This document shows positions 33,812 to 41,172 of a DNA stretch of 64,000 nt, in pieces. The stretch's first letter is position 1. Every line of letters starts with the position of its first letter. The notes under the pieces are model-generated. The model ran no database searches, had not been told where the DNA came from, and saw nothing but the letters and a program-made list of their open reading frames with translations. The DNA comes from Nonomuraea maritima (GTDB taxonomy: Bacteria; Actinomycetota; Actinomycetes; Streptosporangiales; Streptosporangiaceae): contig NZ_FNFB01000017.1 of assembly GCF_900100395.1 (NCBI RefSeq), positions 62,001 to 126,000 of the forward strand, read 5' to 3'. A program made the position numbers and the translations under genes.

Positions 33812-35080
33812 TCATGGTCCCAACCTATGGCCTGGAGCGCACTCCAGGTTCCTAGAGTGAACGACGTGACTCCTCCGCCCCCTGAAGGGAGCGGCTTCTC
33901 GCCAAGCCGCTTCCGCAGCCTCACGAAGGGCAAGCCCTGCCCTGAGGATGTTGACCGCCGCGTTCACGTCGGCGTGCGCGGCATGCCCGCACGCCGTACA
34001 GGCGAACTCGGCCTGGGTGAGGCGGTTCTCCTTCGCCACGTGGCCGCAGCGGGCGCACGTGCGGGAGGTGTTGCGGGGGTCCACGGCGATCAGCTCTCGA
34101 CCGGCGCTTTCAGCCTTGTGCGCGAGGATCCTCAGGAACACCCCCCAACCCGCATCCAGGATCGAACGGTTGAGACCGGCCTTGGCGGCGACGTTGCGGC
34201 CAGGGGCTTCGACATTGCCGGACGCCGAACGGGTCATGTTCGCGATCCGCAGGTCCTCGCGCACGATCACGTCGTAGGCGGCCACCAGCGCGTTCGCGCT
34301 CTTGTGCGCGTGGTCGGCGCGCTGGCGGCGGACCTTGGCGTGCAGCGCCGCGACGCGGGCCACCGCCTTACGCCGCCGCGCCGAGCCGCGCTTCTTTTGG
34401 GCCAGGTCGCGCTGCGCGCCCGCGAGACGATCAGCAGTCGCGGCCAGGTGACGAGGGTTCGCCACCTGGTCACCGTCGGAGGTGGTGACCAGAAAGGCCA
34501 CGCCCAGATCGATCCCGGCGACCACGCCGGTGGCGGGAAGCGGCTCGGCGGGCACGTCCTCGCACGACAGCACCACATACCAGCGGTTGCCTTCCCGCTT
34601 CACGCTGATCGTTTTTACCCGGCCGAGCACCGGGCGGTGCTGCTGGACGCGGACGTGCCCGACGCCCTGCAACCGGACGTAGGACGCGGCGGGATGCTCG
34701 GGCTGGGAGTCCCACCGACAGCCGTCGCCGTCCTTCGGCCACTCCACCGTGTCGAACCAGCCACGGCCCTTGAACCGCGGGAAGCCAGGCGTCCGTCCCG
34801 TCCTGACCCGGTCGAAGAACGCGCCGAACGCCTTGTCGAGCCGCCGCAGCGTGGCCTGCTGGGACGAGAACGACCACCGGCCCTGCCCGCCGGCGTCATC
34901 GGCACGGATGTGCTTCAACTCGGCCGACTGCTCGCCGTACCGGACGCTCACCCCCGCTTTGGCGTAGGCGGTGCGGCGATGCTCCAGCGCGGCGTTGTGA
35001 TCCTCCAGGCACGCGGCGAGCGCGGCGACCTGCTTGCTGGTGGGGCGCAGCAGCTACTTGTAGGACCGGCGCACACCCAC
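33812..35080 (-). pseudogene. tnpB: solitary IS200/IS605-type tnpB with an early nonsense codon
   Basis: Read from GTG 35080 the product begins VGVRRSYK then hits TAG (35056-35054) and resumes in frame as LLRPTSKQVAALAACLEDHNAALEHRR. Relatives as I recall them have an aromatic or hydrophobic residue at this point, so it is a nonsense mutation. The rest is complete: RuvC residues in GIDLGVAFLVTT (Asp), VREDLRIANMTR (Glu) and HAAHADVNAAVNIL (Asp), and the zinc ribbon CARCGH ... CTACGH. TnpB is the RNA-guided nuclease of these elements. No tnpA is present, so the element is of the IS1341 type. A GTG at 34951 could restart translation and give a 379-residue product lacking the N-terminus. Confidence 0.82.
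33831..33848. repeat. hairpin inside the 3' end of tnpB
   Basis: CCTGGAG-cgca-CTCCAGG, a 7-bp perfect stem with a 4-nt loop, within the last codons of tnpB. The 3' end of tnpB normally encodes the guide RNA and lies close to the element's right-end hairpin, so this is a candidate for either. Confidence 0.45.
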
Positions 35081-35250
35081 TCCCCACATTCGGCAACGAG
35101 ACGGCCACGCTATCGGCCGGCACCGACAAAACCCGGAAGGACATGTGTGATGCGCTTACCTGGCAGGTCAGGGCACGCTCGGGTCTTGGCGGCCCTCCCG
35201 CTCCCGCTTCATCCGTCGTCTCAAGGCGACGGTCCCCTCAGGAGGATCTA

Positions 35251-36219
35251 ATGGATTACGTGAACCTCGGGCGCAGCGGCCTTCTGGTGAGCCCGCTCTG
35301 CCTCGGCACCATGAACTTCGGCCCGCGCACCTCGGAGGAGGACTCCTTCGCGATCATGGACCGGGCCCACGAGCTGGGGCTGAACTTCTTCGACACCGCC
35401 AACGTCTACGGCGGCAAGAGGGGCGAAGGCGTCACGGAGAGCATCATCGGCCGGTGGTTCGCGAAGGGCGGCGGGCGCCGCGAGAAGACCGTCATCGCCA
35501 CCAAGGTCCACAACGACATGGGCGACTGGCCCAACGAGCGCCGGCTGTCGGCCCTGCACATCCGGCGGGCCTGCGACGCCTCGCTGAAGCGGCTGCAGAC
35601 CGACCACATCGACATCTACCAGGCCCACCACATCGACAGGAACACGCCGTTCGAGGAGTTCTGGGAGGCGATGGAGGTCCTGCGACAGCAGGGCAAGATC
35701 ATCTACGTGGGCTCGTCCAACTTCGCCGGCTGGCACATCGCCAAGGCGCAGGAGAGCGCGGCCCGGCGCAACCTCATGGGTCTCGTGAGCGAGCAGACGC
35801 ACTACAACCTGCTCACCCGGACGCCGGAACTCGAGGTGCTGCCGGCGTGCGACGACTACGGCATCGGCGTGATCCCGTGGAGCCCGCTGGCGGGCGGCCT
35901 GCTCAGCGGCGTGCTGCGCAAGATCGACAAGGGCCGCACGGCCGCCGACGGCATGCTGGCGCAGCTCGACAAGCACCGCGACAAGATCGAGCGGTACGAG
36001 AAGTTCTGCGACGAGCTGGGCGAGCAGCCGGCGGACGTGGCCCTGGCCTGGCTGCTCAGGCAGCGGGCGGTCACCGCGCCGATCATCGGCCCGCGCACGA
36101 TGGAGCAGCTCGAGGGCAGCCTGCGGGCTCTGGAGATCAACCTGGACGACGCCGCTCTGGCCCGCCTCGACGAGATCTTCCCCGGCCACCGCACCGCGCC
36201 GGAGGACTACGCCTGGTAA
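35251..36219 (+). CDS. aldo/keto reductase
   Basis: 322 residues, complete. N-terminal LGRSGLLVSPLCLGTMNFGP, then the tetrad Asp and Tyr in FFDTANVYG, Lys in VIATKVHNDMG and His in YQAHHIDRNT. C-terminal cofactor region APIIGPRTMEQLEGSLRALEINL. It belongs to the YajO/YghZ-like AKR group with insert GKRGEGVTESIIGRWFAKGGGRREK. NADPH-dependent reduction of carbonyl compounds is expected; substrate unknown. The ATG has a strong GGAGG site at 5-nt spacing. A 54-bp stretch of closely similar sequence from a different AKR is found at 40611-40664. Confidence 0.92.
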   Translation: MDYVNLGRSGLLVSPLCLGTMNFGPRTSEEDSFAIMDRAHELGLNFFDTANVYGGKRGEGVTESIIGRWFAKGGGRREKTVIATKVHNDMGDWPNERRLSALHIRRACDASLKRLQTDHIDIYQAHHIDRNTPFEEFWEAMEVLRQQGKIIYVGSSNFAGWHIAKAQESAARRNLMGLVSEQTHYNLLTRTPELEVLPACDDYGIGVIPWSPLAGGLLSGVLRKIDKGRTAADGMLAQLDKHRDKIERYEKFCDELGEQPADVALAWLLRQRAVTAPIIGPRTMEQLEGSLRALEINLDDAALARLDEIFPGHRTAPEDYAW

Positions 36220-36225
36220 GGCGTC

Positions 36226-36309
36226 TCAGGTCAGCAGGGCCCCGATCACGACGATGACGAGGAGCAGGCCGAGCACGATCGGCAGCAGCCAGGGGCGAGG
36301 ACGGTCCAC
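36226..36309 (-). CDS. 27-residue putative membrane peptide
   Basis: Small ORF from a GTG: VDRPRPWLLPIVLGLLL then VIVVIGALLT. One positively charged start followed by a single hydrophobic helix of about 17-18 residues. It lies between two genes in a short gap, with no good ribosome binding site. Codon use is GC-rich and consistent with coding, but the length makes this uncertain. Confidence 0.35.
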   Translation of the reverse strand: MDRPRPWLLPIVLGLLLVIVVIGALLT

Positions 36310-36318
36310 GCCAGGAGC

Positions 36319-36888
36319 CTAGCTCCGCGCGGAAGGTGCTAGAGACCATTCGGCGAGTGACTCGTACCTCATCTCCGGCCTCGTCCTCGACGGGGTGTGG
36401 CTGCGTACAAGATGGACGGCCTCTGCCCGCCACGGCGAGCCGCTGAAATCGGTCAGCGCCTCGACCAGCGGGCGGAGGTCGGTCTCCGTCTTGGCGCGGG
36501 CCAGCGTGAGGTGCGCGTGGAAGCGCTTCTCGTCGGTCTGTACGGCCCCCGCCCGCCGTGCGCCCGCACGTACCGAGTCGGCCAGCCGCGTCACGGGGTC
36601 ACCGGTGAGGCCCACCCAGAAGACGCGGGCCCGCCGCGCGGACGAGAACCCGCCGAAGCTCTGGAAGGCGAGATCGAGCGTGGAATGGCGGTGGACGGCT
36701 CGGGCCAGCCGCGTCTCCAGCTCGGGCAGCACCGACTCGGGCACCTCGCCGAAGAAACCGAGGGTGATGTGCCAGGTGGCCCGGTCGGGCCAGCGCAGGC
36801 CGGGCACCTGCCCGACGTGCGGGGCGATCGCCTGCGCGATCTCGTCCAGCACCTCGTCGGGCGGCACCAGGGCCGCGAACAACCTCAT
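36319..36888 (-). CDS. thpR: RNA 2',3'-cyclic phosphodiesterase (2H family)
   Basis: 189 residues. Start MRLFAALVPPDEVLDEIA after AGGAAGT. Both catalytic H-x-T-x motifs of the 2H phosphoesterases are present: HITLGFFGEVPE (about residue 39) and HLTLARAKTE (about residue 124). GGFSSARRARVFWVGL is a typical ThpR strand. Family members open 2',3'-cyclic phosphates on RNA and were first described as 2'-5' RNA ligases. Soluble, cytoplasmic. No operon partners apart from a possible 27-residue ORF downstream. Confidence 0.92.
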   Translation of the reverse strand: MRLFAALVPPDEVLDEIAQAIAPHVGQVPGLRWPDRATWHITLGFFGEVPESVLPELETRLARAVHRHSTLDLAFQSFGGFSSARRARVFWVGLTGDPVTRLADSVRAGARRAGAVQTDEKRFHAHLTLARAKTETDLRPLVEALTDFSGSPWRAEAVHLVRSHTPSRTRPEMRYESLAEWSLAPSARS

Positions 36889-36968
36889 ACTTCCTGATTG
36901 TGCCGCCGTCCCCGACGACGCCACCACAGGGGCCCGGCGGGGCGGACACGCCCCGCCGGGAACATGAC

Positions 36969-38186
36969 TCATGCGACGGCGGCCGCCCGCACCCGTGAGG
37001 TGATCAGCCGCGTCAGGAGCACGGCAAGGCCCGTGCCCACCAGAACCAGCGCACCGGACAGGACCACGCCTGCGCGCGGCCCGGCAAGGTCGGACAGCCA
37101 CCCGACCAGCGGCGCGCCGAGCGGCGCCCCTCCGGTGAACACCAGGAAGTAGATCCCCATGATCCGCCCGCGCATGACGGGCGACGTCCCCATCTGGACG
37201 CTGGCGTTGGCCGCCGTGTTCACCGTGATCAACGCGATCCCGGCGGGCACCAGCAGCGCGAGGTACGCGGGGTAGAACGGCGCCACCCCGGTCGCGATCT
37301 GGAACAGCCCGAACCCGATCGCGCCGGCGAACAGCAGCCGCCGCGTCGGCCGGGCGCGGCGCGCCGCGAGCAGTGCCCCACCGAGCGCGCCCACCGCGAA
37401 CATGCTGGAGGCGAGCCCGAACGACGACGCGTCGGCCTTGAACACCTCGCGGGCCATCAGCGCGATCGACATCGAGAACGACTGCGAGAACATCGACACG
37501 AAGCCGATCAGCAGCACCGGCATGAGGAGGTCCTCACGCCCGAGCACGTACCTCAGGCCCTCGCGGAGCTGCCCCTTCGCCCTCGGCACCGGCTCTGCCG
37601 GGTTCAGCTCGGACGCGCGCATGAAGACGAGGCTGGCGATCACGGCGACGAAGCTGAGCGCGTTGAGCAGGAAGAGCGGTCCTGGACCGCCGAGCAGGTA
37701 CATCAGCACACCGGCGAGCGCCGGGCCGACCACGCGGGCCAGGTTGAAGATGGAGCTGTTGAGCGCGATCGCGTTGGGCAGGTCGCCGCGCCCGACCATC
37801 TCGACGACGAACGCCTGCCGCGTCGGCACCTCCACGCAGGAGATCACGCCGAGCAGGAACGCCATCAGGTAGACGTGCCATTCCTGGGCGGTGCCGGTCA
37901 TCGTCAGCACGCCGAGGGACAGGGCCAGCAGGCCCATGATCGACTGGGCGGTGATGAGGATGGGCCGCTTGGGGTAGCGGTCGGCGAGCACGCCGCCGAA
38001 CATCCCGAACAGCAGCATCGGCAGGAACTGCAGCGCGGTCGTCGTGCCGAGCGCGGACGCGCTGCCGTGCGTGAGGTCGAGCACCAGCCAGTCTTGAGCG
38101 GTGCGCTGCAGCCAGGTGCCGGTGTTGGTGACGATGCCCCCGGCTGCGTACATGCGATAGTTGCGAATCCTGAGAGACCGGAACAT
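36969..38186 (-). CDS. MFS transporter of the MarR-linked type
   Basis: 405 residues, about 12 membrane helices. N-terminus FRSLRIRNYRMYAAGGIVTNTGTWLQRTAQDWLVLDL is the classic opening of MFS_3/TetV-like transporters. Loop 2-3 carries GGVLADRYPKRPIL, and further cues are VEVPTRQAFVVEMVGRGDLPNAIALNSS and SPVMRGRIMGIYFLVFTGGAPLGAPL. It lies 23 bp downstream of the marR gene on the same strand, a common actinomycete pair in which MarR senses the exported compound. The ATG at 38186 has a poor ribosome binding site. Confidence 0.88.
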   Translation of the reverse strand: MFRSLRIRNYRMYAAGGIVTNTGTWLQRTAQDWLVLDLTHGSASALGTTTALQFLPMLLFGMFGGVLADRYPKRPILITAQSIMGLLALSLGVLTMTGTAQEWHVYLMAFLLGVISCVEVPTRQAFVVEMVGRGDLPNAIALNSSIFNLARVVGPALAGVLMYLLGGPGPLFLLNALSFVAVIASLVFMRASELNPAEPVPRAKGQLREGLRYVLGREDLLMPVLLIGFVSMFSQSFSMSIALMAREVFKADASSFGLASSMFAVGALGGALLAARRARPTRRLLFAGAIGFGLFQIATGVAPFYPAYLALLVPAGIALITVNTAANASVQMGTSPVMRGRIMGIYFLVFTGGAPLGAPLVGWLSDLAGPRAGVVLSGALVLVGTGLAVLLTRLITSRVRAAAVA

Positions 38187-38209
38187 CCCGGTCTTGGGTT
38201 CTTCAGGTT

Positions 38210-38662
38210 CTAGATCTTGCTGAGCTTCTCCAGGATCGGTGCCGCCTGCCTGAGGATCGCTCTCTCCTCCTGCGACAGCTCCTTCAACCGCTGCGCCAGC
38301 CAGGCTTCCTTCCGCCGCCGCTCGTCCTTCAGGAGCTTCTCGGCGTCCTCGGTCACCGAGACGGTCACCTGGCGCCGGTCGGTCGGGTGCGGAGTGCGGG
38401 TGACCAGGCCGCGTTCCTCGAGGGCGGCGATCACGCGCGTCATCGACGGCGGCTGCACCTTCTCGAGCTCGGCCAGTTCGCCGGGGGTTATCCCGGAATG
38501 CCGATCCACTGCGGCGAGCGTCGCGAACTGCGTGGGAGTCAGCGTGTGCGCTGCCGCCTGTCGTCGTAGGCGTCGGTTCAGCCGCGCGAGTGAAACGCGC
38601 AGGGCCGAAGCGAGACCTGCGTCGCTGCGCAGGTCCATCGTGTGCTGGGTTCTGGTTAGCAT
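38210..38662 (-). CDS. MarR-family transcriptional regulator
   Basis: 150 residues. Winged helix: LTPTQFATLAAVDRHSGITPGELAELEKVQPPSMTRVIAALEERGLVTRTPHPTDRRQVTVSVTEDAEKLL contains the recognition helix PPSMTRVI and the DxRxxxV wing DRRQVTV. Charged C-terminal helices serve dimerisation. It precedes the MFS gene in a two-gene operon and presumably represses it until an aromatic or drug-like ligand binds. AAAGG lies upstream of the ATG. Confidence 0.92.
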   Translation of the reverse strand: MLTRTQHTMDLRSDAGLASALRVSLARLNRRLRRQAAAHTLTPTQFATLAAVDRHSGITPGELAELEKVQPPSMTRVIAALEERGLVTRTPHPTDRRQVTVSVTEDAEKLLKDERRRKEAWLAQRLKELSQEERAILRQAAPILEKLSKI

Positions 38663-38808
38663 GAGTCATTACCTTTGCTAACTATAGGTGAGGGCAAGAT
38701 ATTTCCTAGACGGCGTCTCACCCTTTGATACCCGAACGAACCTCACACTCGCGCCACAGTCCAGAGGCCACCGGCCGCCGGCGCCTGGCCGGCGGCCGGT
38801 CGAGAGCC

Positions 38809-40230
38809 CTAGGACAGCCCGAACAGAATCTTGATCGGGCCGATCGCGAAGTAGAGCACGAACAGCGCCGTGACACCCCACAGCAGCGGGTGGATCTCCC
38901 GCGCCTTGCCCCGCACCGCCTTGATCAGCACGTACGCGATGAACCCGACGCCGATGCCGTTCGAGATGGAGTACGTGAACGGCATGACGACGATGGCGAG
39001 GAACGCCGGGATCGAGATCTCGTAGTCGTTCCAGTCGATGTCACGGATCGACGTCATCATGAGGAAGCCCACGACGACGAGCGCGGGCGCCGCCGCCTCG
39101 TACGGGACCATCGTCACGAGCGGCGCGAAGAAGATCGCGATCAGGAACAGCACACCGGTGACCACGCTCGCGAGCCCCGTCCGCGCGCCCTCCCCTACGC
39201 CCGCGGCCGACTCGATGTAGGTGGTGTTCGAGGAGACGGAACCCGCGCCGCCGACCGCCGCGCCGATCGAGTCCACGAGCAGGATCTGCTTGGTACGCGG
39301 CAGCGAGCCGTCCTGGTCCACCAGGCCCGCCTGGCGGCCGACGCCCACGACCGTGCCCATGGTGTCGAAGAAGTCCGTGATCAGCAGCGTGAACACGAAC
39401 AGCCCGGCGAGCAGCAGGTCCACGCGGACGAACCCGCCGAACGGGTCGAACTCGGTGAACAGCGTCAGCGGGTTGTGGAAGCCGAACGGCTCGCTGGGGA
39501 CGACGGGTCGGTTCAGCTGGAAACCGCCAGGGTTGTCCGGCGAGAAGGTACCGACCTGGGCGATCGCCTCGACGATGAACGCCAGCACGGTCGTGCCGAC
39601 GATGCCGATGAGGATGGCGCCCTTCATCCGCCGCGCCACCATCGCCACCGTGGCGAGCAGGCCGACGATGAAGACGAAGATCGGCCAGGAGGTGAGGCTG
39701 CCGCCGATGCCCATCTCCAGCGGCGTGCCCTGGGCCTTGCGCACGAAGCCCGCGTCCACGAACCCGATCAACGCGATGAACAGGCCGATGCCCACGCTGA
39801 TGGCGGTCTTGAGCTGGGCCGGGATGGCGTGGAAGATCGCCGTCCTGAGCCCGGTCAGCACCATCAGGGCGATGATGACCCCCTCCAGGAAGACCAGGCC
39901 CATGGCCTCTTCCCAGGTCATCACGCTCGCGATGTTGAACGTCACGAAGGCGTTGAGCCCGAGGCCGGCCGCCATCGCGAACGGCACCCGTCCGATGACG
40001 CCCATGAGAATCGTCATCACGCCCGCGACGAACGCCGTGCCGGCCGCGACGAGCGCGACGTTGGGGGCGGAGCCGTCGCCGATGAACTGCCCCTCCACGT
40101 CCTTGCCGGTCGCGATGATCAAGGGGTTCAGCACGACGATGTACGCCATGGTGAAGAACGTCGCGAGTCCACCGCGGATCTCCCGCGAGATGGTCGACTG
40201 ACGTGCGGAAATAGCGAAATAATTGTCCAT
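38809..40230 (-). CDS. NCS2-family purine permease (AzgA/PbuG-like)
   Basis: 473 residues, about 14 helices. Landmarks: REIRGGLATFFTMAYIVVLNP, AAGLGLNAFVTFNIAS, MTWEEAMGLVFLEGVIIALMVLTGLR, DFFDTMGTVVGVGRQAGLVD (motif with the proton/substrate residues) and GAGSVSSNTTYIESAAGVGEGARTGL. This is the COG2252 group, which imports adenine, guanine or hypoxanthine by proton symport. ATG 40230 is used; a GTG at 40251 would add seven residues. Divergent from the DUF2530 gene. No purine riboswitch was seen upstream. Confidence 0.93.
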   Translation of the reverse strand: MDNYFAISARQSTISREIRGGLATFFTMAYIVVLNPLIIATGKDVEGQFIGDGSAPNVALVAAGTAFVAGVMTILMGVIGRVPFAMAAGLGLNAFVTFNIASVMTWEEAMGLVFLEGVIIALMVLTGLRTAIFHAIPAQLKTAISVGIGLFIALIGFVDAGFVRKAQGTPLEMGIGGSLTSWPIFVFIVGLLATVAMVARRMKGAILIGIVGTTVLAFIVEAIAQVGTFSPDNPGGFQLNRPVVPSEPFGFHNPLTLFTEFDPFGGFVRVDLLLAGLFVFTLLITDFFDTMGTVVGVGRQAGLVDQDGSLPRTKQILLVDSIGAAVGGAGSVSSNTTYIESAAGVGEGARTGLASVVTGVLFLIAIFFAPLVTMVPYEAAAPALVVVGFLMMTSIRDIDWNDYEISIPAFLAIVVMPFTYSISNGIGVGFIAYVLIKAVRGKAREIHPLLWGVTALFVLYFAIGPIKILFGLS

Positions 40231-40333
40231 GAAGGCACGTAAAGAGCTCACGCGGCGAAGAGTGACAGTTGCGGTGAGCTGCGAAAAGTGCCAGTGATGA
40301 GATCGAGACCCTATTGGAAGCTAGTGTGGACAC

Positions 40334-40537
40334 GTGAAGCAGCAGTGGCACCCCGATCCCGAGCCGATCAAGACCAATGACCTCGCCGCCGTCGCAACAG
40401 GCACCGCCATCTGGGCCGTCGCCCTGGTCATCCTGCTGATCTTCCGCCCCGGCCACACCTGGTGGATCTGGACCTGCGTCACCGGCATAGCCTTCGGCTT
40501 CCTCGGCATGTGGCTGGTCCGCCGCCCCCGAACCTGA
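40334..40537 (+). CDS. DUF2530 small membrane protein
   Basis: 67 residues from a GTG: KQQWHPDPEPIKTNDLAAVA, then two membrane helices (GTAIWAVALVILLIF and WWIWTCVTGIAFGFLGMWLV) with the tail RRPRT. This matches the DUF2530 family, which is regularly found beside NCS2 permeases and MarR genes in actinomycetes, as here. Function unknown. Its last 50 bp and stop region are duplicated in tandem directly downstream (40541-40593). Confidence 0.85.
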   Translation: MKQQWHPDPEPIKTNDLAAVATGTAIWAVALVILLIFRPGHTWWIWTCVTGIAFGFLGMWLVRRPRT

Positions 40538-40593
40538 CCACATAGCCTTCCGCTTCCTCGGCATGTGGCTGGTCCGCCGCCCCGAACCTGACC
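40486..40593 (+). repeat. 55-bp tandem duplication of the DUF2530 3' end
   Basis: Copy A 40486-40539 includes the gene's end and stop. Copy B 40541-40593 repeats it with one substitution (GGC to CGC) and one deleted C in the run of Cs before GAACCTGACC. The single-base deletion shifts copy B's frame, so it is not a functional gene end. Confidence 0.85.
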
Positions 40594-40610
40594 CACTCCC
40601 CCAAGGCGAA

Positions 40611-40664
40611 GGACCGGGCCCACGAGCTCGGCGTGAACTTCTTCGACACCGCCAACGTGTATGG
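40611..40664 (+). pseudogene. orphan 54-bp fragment of an aldo/keto reductase gene
   Basis: Encodes DRAHELGVNFFDTANVYG, the catalytic Asp/Tyr segment of an aldo/keto reductase, with nothing of the gene before or after. It matches 35357-35410 of the complete gene at 49 of 54 bases. The differences are four third-position changes plus one giving Val for Leu, so it came from a different but functional paralogue. Confidence 0.8.
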
Positions 40665-41172
40665 CCCTCGGACACACGCCTCGGCATCCACGCCAGGCAC
40701 CCCGGACGCACACCACCACCGCGTCCCCCACCCACCGCCGCAAGCACCCAGCCAGCGCCATACGGGCGCTGGTCTGGCGAGTCTCGGTTGCGGAGTACTG
40801 CCCGTGGTGCGGGGCGCTCGCGAGGTGCTGCCTGTGCGCTGGGTACTTGTCCGGTGGGCGGCGGTTCATGGAGCGCTTGCTTGTGGGAGCGGCGCGAGCC
40901 GGGCTGCTCGTCGGTGAGGGCCGCGTGGCGTGCCTAGGTTCGGCGAGCCCGCCCGCCACAAAACCCAGCGCCCAGCGAACGCGGGGCTGCGTGAGACGAG
41001 TACCTGTTCCACCGCCGCCCGCCCCACCCGTTCGGGCGGGCGGGGCTGTGCGGCGGGGAGCTCTCCCAGCCCTCAGCCGCCCCTCGGGCCCGCCCCACCC
41101 GTCGAACGAGCGGGGCTGTGAAGTGGGGAGCTCTCCCCGCCCTCAGCCTCCGCGAGGGGCGGTCGTGGTGGG
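40665..41172. other. non-coding, rearranged spacer
   Basis: About 500 bp with no convincing gene on either strand. Frames are open only because of GC content, without family resemblance or consistent codon bias. It contains the 71-bp tandem repeat at 41017-41158. With the DUF2530 duplication and AKR fragment just upstream, it looks like recombination debris between the NCS2 and sacsin-like loci. Confidence 0.6.
41017..41158. repeat. two imperfect tandem 71-bp units with hairpin potential
   Basis: Units start at 41017 and 41088, each with GCCCGCCCCACCCG near the start, CGGGGCTGTG in the middle, then GGGGAGCTCTCCC and CCCTCAGCC. Within unit 1, GCCCGCCC pairs with GGGCGGGC across a short loop. 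It lies just past the 3' end of the large ATPase gene and could act as its terminator. Confidence 0.65.

Noticed and set aside
31102..33855. 917-codon plus-strand open frame across several genes
   Set aside because: Antisense to the propeller and MATE genes; composition is His/Arg/Gly-rich shadow coding typical of GC-rich third-position bias, and it has no family resemblance.
35143..35250. 36-codon N-terminal extension of the complete aldo/keto reductase
   Set aside because: A strong GGAGG directly precedes the ATG at 35251, where family similarity starts.
40231..40333. Purine riboswitch before the NCS2 permease
   Set aside because: The spacer is short and no purine-aptamer core sequence was seen on the minus strand.
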